Source: DATBIO01 sp036556965 (GTDB lineage Bacteria > Acidobacteriota > Vicinamibacteria > Fen-336). Taken from it: a stretch of DNA of 9,817 nucleotides. Positions 1 through 6,838 of this stretch are shown here, one piece after another (position 1 is the first letter of the stretch; every line of letters begins with the position of its first letter). Location: NCBI GenBank assembly GCA_036556965.1, contig DATBIO010000011.1, forward strand, positions 1 to 9,817, read 5' to 3'. The notes below the pieces were generated by a model. It ran no database searches. It was not told the DNA's origin and saw only the letters and a program-made list of their open reading frames with translations. A program made the position numbers and the translations under genes.

Positions 1-904
1 CCGCGTTGTCGAGGGGCTTGGCCGGCTTGTAGGCGATGCCGGCCGCCATCTCGATGGTCTCCGCGTCGAGCACGCGGCCCCTCAGGAACTGCGCGGCATC
101 CGTGGCCTCCACCGGGCGCACGTGGACGGCGCCGAGCACGAGGCGCGCGTCTTCGACCACGGTGCCCGTGCCGAGGCGCACGGCCGCGGCCACGCCCAGG
201 ATCGGGAAGTCGATGGAGCCGCGCCGGCGCACCTTGCGGTAGGTCATCCGCCAGCCCTCGCGGTCGGGCAGGTGGATCCGCGTCAGCACCTCGTGCGGCT
301 GCTTGGCCAGGTAGGCGATGCCGTCCTCCCCGTAGAGGTCGCGCACGGCCAGCCGTCGCTCGCCGTCGGCGCGCACCAGCGTCACCTCCGCGTCGAGGGC
401 CATCATCACGGGCGCGGTGTCGGAGGAGGAGAGGGCCCAGCACTTGTCGGAGCCCGGCGCCACCAGGCAGATGTCCCCGTCGCGCTTCATGCAGTAGCCG
501 ATGGAGGCGCGCCAGAACTCCGTCTGGTTGTAGTAGGTGCAGCGCGTGTCCACGCAGAGGTTCCCCCCCATGGTTCCCGCGTTGCGCAGGGGGGGCGACG
601 AGACGAGCGACGCCGCGCGGGCCACCGCCGGCCAGCGCGCCCGCACCCCGGGATGCTCGGCCACCTCGGTGAGGGTGGCCATGGCCCCCAGGGTGAGGCC
701 GCCGTTGGCGGCGATGCCCTCCAGCCCCTCCACCGCGCGCAGACCCACCAGGGCCCTGGGCGTGAACTGCCGCCGCTTCATGTTGGGATAGAGGTCGGTG
801 CCGCCCGCCACCGCCATGGCGTCCGCGCCCCAGTCGGCCAGGATGCGGGCGGCGTCGCGCGCGGTGCGCGGGGCGAAATAGCGGAAGGGAGGCAGGCGCA
901 GCAT
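1..904 (-). CDS. hcrB: 4-hydroxybenzoyl-CoA reductase-type FAD/4Fe-4S subunit (beta), C-terminus cut by the window edge
   Basis: This is the medium, FAD-binding subunit of a xanthine dehydrogenase-family molybdenum enzyme; it passes electrons between an electron donor and the Moco subunit. FAD-binding signatures are visible as AGGTDLYP (residues 33-40) and RNAGTMGGNL (107-116). Between the two FAD-domain halves lies an insertion with Cys122, Cys138, Cys146 and Cys155. That is the arrangement known from the Thauera 4-hydroxybenzoyl-CoA reductase beta subunit, where it binds an extra 4Fe-4S cluster absent from ordinary CoxM/XdhB proteins. The ATG at 904-902 shares one base with the stop of the large subunit (TGATG), so translation is probably coupled. 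About 301 codons are visible; relatives are roughly 320-330 residues, so only a short tail is missing. The subunit family is very secure; the substrate rests on the four-cysteine insertion plus the partner subunits. Confidence 0.9.
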   Translation of the reverse strand, partial: MLRLPPFRYFAPRTARDAARILADWGADAMAVAGGTDLYPNMKRRQFTPRALVGLRAVEGLEGIAANGGLTLGAMATLTEVAEHPGVRARWPAVARAASLVSSPPLRNAGTMGGNLCVDTRCTYYNQTEFWRASIGYCMKRDGDICLVAPGSDKCWALSSSDTAPVMMALDAEVTLVRADGERRLAVRDLYGEDGIAYLAKQPHEVLTRIHLPDREGWRMTYRKVRRRGSIDFPILGVAAAVRLGTGTVVEDARLVLGAVHVRPVEATDAAQFLRGRVLDAETIEMAAGIAYKPAKPLDNA

Positions 905-3285
905 CAGCGGGTCGGGGCCGCCGCCGGCGCGTGCGGAGCCAGCGGCTCCACCCTCACCGTCTCCGGGTAGCGGAAGTCGGGCATCTGCGGCGCGCGGTAG
1001 CGGCCCTCCAGGCAGGCCAGCACCTTCTCGGGGGTGATGGGCACCTCGTCCACGTGGATGCCGAGGGCGTCGTGGAGGGCGTTGGTCACGGCGGGGATGA
1101 CGGGGAGCAGCGGCCCCTGACCGACCTCCTTGGCCCCGTACGGGCCCTCCGGATCGAGCGTCTCCACCAGGATCGACTCCACCGGGGGCATCTCCAGCGT
1201 GGTCGGGCTCTTGTAGTCGAGCATGGAGGGGATGCGGTGGCGGCCCTTGCGGAAGGCCTGCTCCTCCATGAGCGCCTCCCCCAGCGCCATGTACACGGAG
1301 CCCTCCACCTGGCCGATCACGAGCAGAGGGTTGATGGAGCGGCCGACGTCGTGCGCGATCCACACCTTGTCCACGCGCACGATGCCCGTCTCGCGGTCCG
1401 CGGACAGCTCCACCACCGCCGCGGAGTAGGAGTAGGTGGGGGTCGGCCCCACCCCCGCCCCCTTCCACTGCGCCACCGAGCGCGGGGGCGTGTAGGAGCC
1501 CACCGCGCCCAGGGTGCCCACCTCGGCCTCCGCCAGCACCACCGCCTCCGCGAAGGCCAGGCCGCGGGCGGGGTCGTCCGTGTCGAAGATCCGGCGGTCG
1601 CGCGCGCGCAGCCTCTCCACCGGCACCTGCAGCTTGCGCGCGGCGGCGGCGAAGATCGGCTCCCGCACGCGGCGGCTGGCCTGCAGCGCCGCGTTGCCCG
1701 TCATGAGGGTGACGCGCGAGGAGTACGAGCCCAGGTCCACGGGCGTGAGGTCCGTGTCCGCGGTCACCACCCGGACGTCCTCGGGCCGGATGCCCAGCTC
1801 CTCCGCCACCACGTAGGCGAGCACGCTGTCCGATCCCTGGCCGATGTCGGTGGAGCCGCAGAAGACGGCCACCCCGCCGCCGCGGTCCACCTTGACCTGC
1901 ACCCCGGAGTGCGGCATGGCGTTCCAGTAGATGGGCAGGCCCGCCCCGCTGATGTAGCTCGAGCCGGCTATGCCGATGCCGCGGCCCGCGGGCAGGCGGC
2001 CGTGCTTGTCGCGCCAGCCGCTCCTCTCCACCACGCGCTCCAGGCACTCGCGCAGCCCGATGGTGCGGACCAGCATCTGGTTGGCGGTCACGGTGCGGGG
2101 GGCGAGGGTGTTCTCCACGCGCCAGCGCGCGGGGTCCAGCCCCAGGTCGGCGCAGATCTTGTCGATGTGGCACTCCAGGGCGTAGCGGGGCTGGGGCGTG
2201 CCGTGCCCGCGCTTGGGGCCGCAGGGCGGCTTGTTGGTGAAGACGCGCACGCCCTCGAACTTGTAGCGCGGGATGCGGTAGGTCACGGTCTGCAGCGCGC
2301 CCGTGTAGTAGAGGCTGGCCACGCCGTAGCTTCCGTAGGCCCCCCCGTCGAGGGCGGTGCGGAAGTGCATGGCGGTGACGGCGCCGTCCTTCTTCACTCC
2401 CGTCTTCACCCACATGCGCACGGGGTGCCGGCCGCGGTGGCAGTAGAAGACCTCCTCGCGGGTCAGGGTGATCTTCACCGGCCGCCCCGTCTTGCGGGAC
2501 AGCGCCGCCACCGCCACCTCGTGGTTGAAGGGGTCGCTCTTGCCCCCGAAGCCCCCGCCGTTGGGGCAGGCGATGACGCGCACGTGGCTGGGCGGCATCT
2601 CCAGCACCTTGCTCAGGGCGCGGTGCACGTAGTGGGGGGTCTGGGTCGCGGACCACAGGGTCAGCTTCCCGTCGGGGCCGAAGGAGGCGAGGGCGGCGTG
2701 CTGCTCCAGGGGCAGGTGGGTGTTGCCCTCGAAGAAGAAGGTGTCCTCGCGCACGTGGTCGGCCTCGGCGAAGCCCTCCTCCACGTCGCCGAAGTCGAAG
2801 CTGACCTCCTTGTGCACGTTCCCGTGCGGCCCGTAGTCCTGGATGCGGACGTCGGGACGGGCCAGCGCCTCCTCGATGGACATCAGCGGGGGCAGGACCT
2901 CGTAGTCCACCGCGATGAGGCGGGTGGCCTCCTCCGCCGTCTCCTCGTCGCGGGCGGCCACCGCCGCCACGGGGTCCCCCACGAAGCGGGCGACGTCGGG
3001 GCTCAGCGCGTGCTCGTCCTGGCTCACGGGCAGGATGCCGAAGGAGATGGGCAGCTCGCGGCCCACCAGGGTGGCCACCACGCCGGGCAGGGCGGCCGCC
3101 CGGCTCACGTCGATGGACCGGATGCGGGCGTGGGGGTGCGGGGAGCGGAGCAGCCGCGCGTAGAGCATCCGCGGCAGCACGAGGTCGTCCGCGAACACGG
3201 TCTGGCCCGCCACCTTGGCCGCGGCGTCCACCTTGACCAGGGGGTGCCCGACCACGCTCAGGTCGCGGCGGTCCTGCTCAGGCAC
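904..3285 (-). CDS. hcrA: 4-hydroxybenzoyl-CoA reductase-type molybdopterin large subunit (alpha)
   Basis: This is the catalytic molybdenum-cofactor subunit, 793 residues, close to the usual family size of about 770. It should remove the 4-hydroxyl of 4-hydroxybenzoyl-CoA using low-potential electrons, giving benzoyl-CoA. Visible family motifs are the N-terminal aldehyde oxidase/xanthine dehydrogenase a/b hammerhead region (about 15-130), GGGFGGK (243-249), CGPKRGHGTPQ (355-365), GSTDIGQG (477-484) and GPYGAKEVGQG, whose Glu720 matches the conserved active-site glutamate next to molybdenum. The start is GTG at 3285-3283 and overlaps the end of the small-subunit gene by 8 bases; the stop overlaps the next start. 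The proline/alanine-rich tail (about the last 15 residues) is probably disordered. No Moco-insertion or XdhC-type maturation gene is in view. A related aryl-CoA or purine dehydrogenase is the alternative, but the adjacent four-cysteine subunit argues for the reductase. Confidence 0.9.
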   Translation of the reverse strand: MPEQDRRDLSVVGHPLVKVDAAAKVAGQTVFADDLVLPRMLYARLLRSPHPHARIRSIDVSRAAALPGVVATLVGRELPISFGILPVSQDEHALSPDVARFVGDPVAAVAARDEETAEEATRLIAVDYEVLPPLMSIEEALARPDVRIQDYGPHGNVHKEVSFDFGDVEEGFAEADHVREDTFFFEGNTHLPLEQHAALASFGPDGKLTLWSATQTPHYVHRALSKVLEMPPSHVRVIACPNGGGFGGKSDPFNHEVAVAALSRKTGRPVKITLTREEVFYCHRGRHPVRMWVKTGVKKDGAVTAMHFRTALDGGAYGSYGVASLYYTGALQTVTYRIPRYKFEGVRVFTNKPPCGPKRGHGTPQPRYALECHIDKICADLGLDPARWRVENTLAPRTVTANQMLVRTIGLRECLERVVERSGWRDKHGRLPAGRGIGIAGSSYISGAGLPIYWNAMPHSGVQVKVDRGGGVAVFCGSTDIGQGSDSVLAYVVAEELGIRPEDVRVVTADTDLTPVDLGSYSSRVTLMTGNAALQASRRVREPIFAAAARKLQVPVERLRARDRRIFDTDDPARGLAFAEAVVLAEAEVGTLGAVGSYTPPRSVAQWKGAGVGPTPTYSYSAAVVELSADRETGIVRVDKVWIAHDVGRSINPLLVIGQVEGSVYMALGEALMEEQAFRKGRHRIPSMLDYKSPTTLEMPPVESILVETLDPEGPYGAKEVGQGPLLPVIPAVTNALHDALGIHVDEVPITPEKVLACLEGRYRAPQMPDFRYPETVRVEPLAPHAPAAAPTR

Positions 3286-3796
3286 GGCGCGCTCCCAGGT
3301 CGGCCAGGGCCCCCCTCGGCGTCTCCCCGCGCATGCGGGCGGCGGCCAGCTCGACGGCCTCGAAGATCTTGAGGTAGCCCGTGCAGCGGCAGAGGTTGCC
3401 GGCGCAGGCCTCCGCGATCTCCGCGCGCGTGGGGCGGGGGTTGCCGCGCAGGAGCGCCTCCGCCACCAGCAGGAACCCGGGCGTGCAGTAGCCGCACTGC
3501 GCGGCCCCCAGCTCGGCGAAGGCCGCCTGCAGGGGGTGCAGGCCGTCCGGCCCCGCCATGCCTTCCACCGTGGTGATCTCGCGGCCCGCGCACTCCACGG
3601 GCAGGGTCACGCAGGAGAGGACGGGGCGGCCGTCCACGAGCACGGCGCAGGTCCCGCACTCCCCCAGCTCGCACCCGTGCTTGGTGCCGGTGAGGCCGCA
3701 CTCCTCGCGCAGGACCTCGAGGAGGGTGTGGTGGAGGGGGGCCAGGAGCTCGCGCTCCTCCCCGTTCACCTTCAGCCTGAGCCGCGCCTTCTCCAT
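3278..3796 (-). CDS. hcrC: 4-hydroxybenzoyl-CoA reductase-type 2x[2Fe-2S] small subunit (gamma)
   Basis: This is the iron-sulfur subunit of the molybdenum enzyme, 172 residues, near the normal family length of 155-170. An N-terminal plant-type [2Fe-2S] domain has Cys42, Cys47, Cys50 and Cys62. A C-terminal four-helix [2Fe-2S] domain has Cys101, Cys104, Cys136 and Cys138 in the usual QCGYCTPG and NLCRCTGY contexts. It relays electrons between the FAD/4Fe-4S subunit and the molybdenum site. There is no Tat or Sec signal, so a cytoplasmic location is expected, as for known Hcr enzymes. The gene starts at ATG 3796-3794, only 7 bases after a TetR-type palindrome, and has a weak ribosome-binding site (AGG close to the start). 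Its first 25 bases overlap the end of tetR, and its last 8 bases overlap hcrA. Confidence 0.9.
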   Translation of the reverse strand: MEKARLRLKVNGEERELLAPLHHTLLEVLREECGLTGTKHGCELGECGTCAVLVDGRPVLSCVTLPVECAGREITTVEGMAGPDGLHPLQAAFAELGAAQCGYCTPGFLLVAEALLRGNPRPTRAEIAEACAGNLCRCTGYLKIFEAVELAAARMRGETPRGALADLGARRA

Positions 3797-4434
3797 GCCT
3801 GTCTTGAACGAGCGTTCAAATCATAGCCGCGCCCCCCGCGCCGGGTCAACGGGCGCAGGCCGGCCACCAGGTAGTCGGCGAAGGCGTCGGCGATGCGGGC
3901 GGAGTCGGCGCGCCCGCGGGGGTCGTACCAGCGGGTGATCCAGTTGGCCGCCCCCAGGATGGCGAAGGAGAGAAGGGTGGCGTCGCCGGGGGCGAAGACG
4001 CCCTCCGCCATGCCCCGCTGCACCAGCCGGCGCAGGCCGCGGTCGAAGCGGTCGCGCTTGGCGATGACGCGGCGCAGATGGCGGGGCGAGAGCGCGCCCA
4101 GGTCCAGGGTCAGGGCGGTGCCGTGCAGCTCGTCCAGGATCATGTGCACGAAGTCCCGGATCAGCCGGTGCAGCTTGGCGTCGGGGGGCGCCTCCTCCGC
4201 CTCCACCGCGCGCAGTCGCTCCAGCAGGATGTCGAGCGAGTAGTCGTGGGTGAAGTAGAGGATCGCCTCCTTGTTCTCGAAGTAGTAGTAGAGGTTGCCC
4301 TTGGTCATGCCCAGGGCGCGCGCGATCTGCCCGACGCTGGCCCCGTGGTAGCCGCGCCGGCGGAAGGCCTCCGCCGCGCTGCGCATGATCTCCACGCGCC
4401 TGCCGTCGGCGCCGCGGCGGGGACGGCCGCTCAA
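3772..4434 (-). CDS. TetR-family transcriptional repressor, probable regulator of the adjacent hcr genes
   Basis: This is a DNA-binding repressor of about 220 residues. The N-terminal TetR helix-turn-helix covers roughly residues 12-60 and includes the characteristic MTKGNLYYYFENKEAIL stretch. The remainder is a helical ligand-binding domain; the ligand cannot be read from sequence, but an aromatic acyl-CoA would suit the neighbours. I chose TTG at 4434-4432 because it overlaps the previous gene's stop as TTGA, like the other junctions here, and yields a typical basic MSGRPRRG-type N-terminus. ATG 4386 is the alternative but would remove the start of helix 1. The last ~25 residues (after LVAGLRP) run past the usual family end and are encoded by the hcr promoter/operator DNA, finishing 25 bases inside hcrC. 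The open frame extends upstream of 4434, but that part is a shadow of the acyltransferase gene. Confidence 0.85.
   Translation of the reverse strand: MSGRPRRGADGRRVEIMRSAAEAFRRRGYHGASVGQIARALGMTKGNLYYYFENKEAILYFTHDYSLDILLERLRAVEAEEAPPDAKLHRLIRDFVHMILDELHGTALTLDLGALSPRHLRRVIAKRDRFDRGLRRLVQRGMAEGVFAPGDATLLSFAILGAANWITRWYDPRGRADSARIADAFADYLVAGLRPLTRRGGRGYDLNARSRQAWRRRGSG
3804..3819 (-). promoter_or_regulatory. TetR-type operator palindrome in front of hcrC
   Basis: A perfect 16-bp inverted repeat, TTGAACG-ag-CGTTCAA as read on the plus strand, has two 7-base arms around a 2-base centre. It begins directly after the -10 hexamer of the putative hcr promoter, covers the expected transcription start and ends 7 bases before the hcrC ATG. 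This size and symmetry are typical of TetR-family operators, and a TetR gene is immediately adjacent. The palindrome is also in-frame coding sequence for the tetR tail (Leu-Asn-Ala-Arg-Ser). I found no second copy elsewhere in the window. Binding by the neighbouring regulator is inferred. Confidence 0.8.
3820..3849 (-). promoter_or_regulatory. Putative sigma70-like promoter of hcrCAB, inside the tetR 3' end
   Basis: Reading the minus strand, TTGACC (3849-3844) and TATGAT (3825-3820) are separated by 18 bases. This is close to the TTGACA/TATAAT consensus and stands out in a region otherwise dominated by G and C. The expected start site falls near 3813, inside the palindrome at 3804-3819, so a bound repressor would block initiation. 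The resulting leader before hcrC would be about 17 bases. Promoter activity is inferred from sequence only. Confidence 0.65.
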
Positions 4435-4973
4435 GCGCCGAGGGCGCGCACCACCCGCGCCGGCACCCCCGCCACCAGCGTGCCCGGGGGCACGTCCTCC
4501 CGCACCAGGGAGCCCGCGGCCACGAAGGAGCCGCGCCCGATGCGCACGCCGGGGAGGACGGTGACCTGCGCCCCCAGGAAGCTGCCCTGCTCCACCACCA
4601 CCGGCGCCGCGCGCGGAGGGAACTGGGCCTGCAGCGGATGGTCCGCGTAGCCGACGTTCATGTGGGTGAGGATGAGCACGCGCTCGGCCAGGGTCACCTG
4701 CCGCTCCAGCACGATGGCCTCCGCCAGGTCGAGGAGGCATTCGTCGCCCAGGAAGCACTCGTCGCCGATGTCCAGGGCGCGCAGCCCCGCCCGGTAGAGG
4801 TTGAAGAAGCGGACGTCGTGCAGGATGGCACGACGGCCCACGCGCGCTCCCAGCAGGCGCAGCCAGGGCGCGCGCAGCTGGGGGAACAGGGCCATGCGGT
4901 AGGGCACCATGGCCAGGGTGGAGAAGCCGAAGCGCGCGGCCCGGCCCCAGCCGATCTCCGCCAGGGCCTTCAC
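4431..4973 (-). CDS. Left-handed beta-helix (hexapeptide repeat) acyltransferase, WbbJ/NodL-like
   Basis: This is a 180-residue O- or N-acetyltransferase of the hexapeptide-repeat class, which use acetyl-CoA as trimers. Repeats with the I/V/L-G-x4 pattern are visible from about residue 66 to 172, for example LDIGDECFLGDECLL, GSFLGAQVTVLPGV and IGRGSFVAAGSLV, ending in the usual AGVPARVV. His104 in the ILTHMN loop sits where WbbJ/NodL-like enzymes carry their catalytic histidine. The first ~45 residues form a hydrophobic/basic N-terminal region (WGRAARFGFSTLAMVPYRM) that may sit on the membrane. The start is GTG 4973-4971, overlapping the glycosyltransferase stop as GTGA. Next to a sugar aminotransferase and a glycosyltransferase it probably acylates a surface sugar. 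If the aminotransferase product is its substrate it would be an N-acetyltransferase, but this is not decided by sequence. Confidence 0.85.
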   Translation of the reverse strand: MKALAEIGWGRAARFGFSTLAMVPYRMALFPQLRAPWLRLLGARVGRRAILHDVRFFNLYRAGLRALDIGDECFLGDECLLDLAEAIVLERQVTLAERVLILTHMNVGYADHPLQAQFPPRAAPVVVEQGSFLGAQVTVLPGVRIGRGSFVAAGSLVREDVPPGTLVAGVPARVVRALGA

Positions 4974-5695
4974 GGGGCGCGGCGCAGAGTGCGCCGGAAG
5001 GCGAGCAGCTTGCCGAAGTAGCGCACGCTGTCCCGGATGCCGCGCACGGTGGAGGTCTTGTCGTCCCGCCGCACGTAGGCCCCCGGGATCTCGGCGATGC
5101 GCAGGCCGCGGCGATGGGCGCGCACCATGAACTCGGTGTCCCAGAACCAGCCGGGGTCCTCGATCTCGTCCAGCAGGGGCAGCACCGTGCTCCGGCGGAA
5201 GAACTTGTAGCCCGTCTCCGTGTCGCGCAGGGGCACCGCCAGCAGCCGCCGCACGAGGGCGGAATAGCCGCGGCTCATGAAGTAGCGGTCGAGGGAGCGC
5301 GCCTGGAAGGCGTAGATGCGCCGCACGGTGGCCACGTCCGCCCCCTTCTCGATGGCGAGGGCGAGGGAGGGGATGTAGCGGCTGTGCACCTCGAGGTCCA
5401 CGTCGAGAAAGCCGGCGATCTCGCCGCGGGCGGCGCGGAAGCCGTCGGTGACGGTCGCTCCCCGTCCCTTGTTGGTCTCGTGCAGGATGACGGTGAGGTC
5501 GAGGTCGGGGTGCTCCGCCACCAGGTCGCGGATGATCTCGCGCGTGCGGTCCTGGCTGCGGTCGTCGACGAAGATGACCTCGAAGGGACGGCCCAGGCCG
5601 CGCAGGGACTGCACGATCTCGGCGAAGCTCTCGCGGAGGATCTCCTCCTCGTTGTAGCAGGCCAGCACCAGGCTCAGCCAGGGGGCCGGCTTCAC
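4970..5695 (-). CDS. Family 2 glycosyltransferase (DPM1/polyprenyl-phosphate type)
   Basis: This is a 241-residue GT-A fold glycosyltransferase, probably moving a sugar from a nucleotide donor to a polyprenyl phosphate or glycan. The N-terminal LVLACYNEEE (residues 9-18) and FVDDRSQDRT (42-51) are nucleotide-sugar-binding segments; NKGRGATVTDGF (75-86) and DVD (98-100) give the donor/metal site; DTETGYKFFRR and WDTEF are typical acceptor-side motifs. It resembles dolichol-phosphate mannose synthase-like GT2 proteins but has no C-terminal transmembrane segments, so it is the soluble or peripheral form. The start GTG 5695-5693 overlaps the aminotransferase stop as GTGA, and its own stop overlaps the acyltransferase start in the same way. 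The donor and acceptor sugars cannot be deduced. Confidence 0.88.
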   Translation of the reverse strand: MKPAPWLSLVLACYNEEEILRESFAEIVQSLRGLGRPFEVIFVDDRSQDRTREIIRDLVAEHPDLDLTVILHETNKGRGATVTDGFRAARGEIAGFLDVDLEVHSRYIPSLALAIEKGADVATVRRIYAFQARSLDRYFMSRGYSALVRRLLAVPLRDTETGYKFFRRSTVLPLLDEIEDPGWFWDTEFMVRAHRRGLRIAEIPGAYVRRDDKTSTVRGIRDSVRYFGKLLAFRRTLRRAP

Positions 5696-6828
5696 AGCGA
5701 GGCGCGCACCGCCGCCACCACGCGGTCCACCTCCTCCGCGCCCAGGCCCGGGTGCAGGGGCAGGCGCAGCAGGGTGCGCGAGACGCGCTCCGTGACGGGG
5801 AGGGGGTCGCTCACGCCGAGGCTGCGGCCGAAGGGCGAGCTGTGGAGGGGCACGTAGTGGAAGGCCGCTCCCACCCCCGCCGCGTGCAGGTGGTCCATGG
5901 CGCGGTCGCGCGCCGCCTCGTCGGGGAAGAGCATGGGGAAGATGTGGTGGGGGTCCTCGCGGCCGGGGGGAGCGGCGGGCAGGCGCACCCCATGGCGCTC
6001 CGCCCAGGCCGCCAGCTCCGCGCGGTACCGCGCGGACACCGCGGCGCGGCGGGACTGGATGGCCTCCGCCTTGTCCAGCTGCGCGTCGAGCACCGCGGCC
6101 AGGATCTCGGAGAGCACGTAGCTGCTGCCCTCCGCCACCCAGGTGTACTTCTGCACCTCGCCGCGCATGAAGGCCCCGCGGTTGGTGCCCTTCTCGCGCA
6201 CGATCTCCGCGCGCGCGGCCAGCTCCGGGTCGGAGGTGGCCATGGCCCCCCCTTCCCCGCAGGTCACGTTCTTGGTGGCGTGGAAGCTGAAGCAGCCCGC
6301 GTCGCCCAGCGTGCCCAGGGGCTGCCCACGGTAGGAGGCGAACAGGCCCTGGGCGGCGTCCTCCACCACCTTGAGCCGCCGGTCGCGGGCCAGGGCGCCG
6401 AGCCCCTCCATGTCCGGCGCGATCCCCGCGTAGTGCACGGGGAGCAGCGCGGCCGCGCGCGGAGAGAGACGCCGTTCGACGTCCGCCACGTCGAGGCCGA
6501 GGGTCTCCTCCTCGATGTCGGCGAACACGGGGCGCGCCCCCACCCGGAGCACGGCGTTGGCGGTGGAGACGAAGGTGAACGAGGGGCAGACCACCTCCTG
6601 CCCGGGCCCGATGCCGAGGGCCAGGAGGGCCATCTCCAGGGCGTGCGTGCAGGAGGTGGTGAGGAGCACGCGGCTTCCGCCCAGGAGCGCGGAGAGGCGC
6701 GCCTCCACCTTCTGGCCGAAGGGCCCGTTGCCGGAGAGGGGGCCGCGCAGCGCCTCCGCGCAGCGCGCGGTCTCCGCCTCGTCGAAGAAGGGCAGGCTGA
6801 GCGGGATGCGCGAGGTGGGCGCGGCCAC
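5692..6828 (-). CDS. wecE: WecE/RffA-type dTDP-4-keto-6-deoxyglucose aminotransferase (DegT/DnrJ/EryC1 family)
   Basis: This is a PLP-dependent sugar aminotransferase of 378 residues (E. coli WecE is of similar length). WecE uses glutamate to convert dTDP-4-keto-6-deoxy-D-glucose to dTDP-4-amino-4,6-dideoxy-D-galactose, a surface-polysaccharide precursor. Recognised segments are SGNGPF (32-37), TTSCTHALEMA (57-67), PSFTFVSTANA (82-92), PVHYAG (130-135), VEDAAQG (155-161) and FSFHATKN, in which Lys186 is the PLP lysine. EIVREKGTNR and FHYVPLH also closely follow the E. coli enzyme as I recall it. The start is GTG 6828-6826, 10 bases after the bfr stop, with no clear Shine-Dalgarno sequence. 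The match is to WecE rather than the broader ArnB/PglE groups, but the exact sugar is inferred. No rmlA/rmlB genes are in the window to supply substrate. Confidence 0.85.
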   Translation of the reverse strand: MAAPTSRIPLSLPFFDEAETARCAEALRGPLSGNGPFGQKVEARLSALLGGSRVLLTTSCTHALEMALLALGIGPGQEVVCPSFTFVSTANAVLRVGARPVFADIEEETLGLDVADVERRLSPRAAALLPVHYAGIAPDMEGLGALARDRRLKVVEDAAQGLFASYRGQPLGTLGDAGCFSFHATKNVTCGEGGAMATSDPELAARAEIVREKGTNRGAFMRGEVQKYTWVAEGSSYVLSEILAAVLDAQLDKAEAIQSRRAAVSARYRAELAAWAERHGVRLPAAPPGREDPHHIFPMLFPDEAARDRAMDHLHAAGVGAAFHYVPLHSSPFGRSLGVSDPLPVTERVSRTLLRLPLHPGLGAEEVDRVVAAVRASL

Positions 6829-6838
6829 GGCCGCCGCG

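Noticed and set aside
122..970. 282-residue plus-strand frame opposite hcrB
   Set aside because: Low-complexity shadow of the minus-strand FAD subunit, which has all its family motifs.
931..3372. 813-residue open frame on the plus strand opposite hcrA
   Set aside because: It is antisense to a clearly conserved molybdenum-enzyme subunit; its His/Val/Gly/Ala-rich translation has no domain logic and reflects high GC at third positions.
4435..4758. Upstream extension of the TetR reading frame to an ATG at 4758
   Set aside because: This part overlaps the acyltransferase in another frame and reads as Arg/Gly/Ala-rich shadow; the TTG at 4434 gives a normal TetR length and N-terminus.
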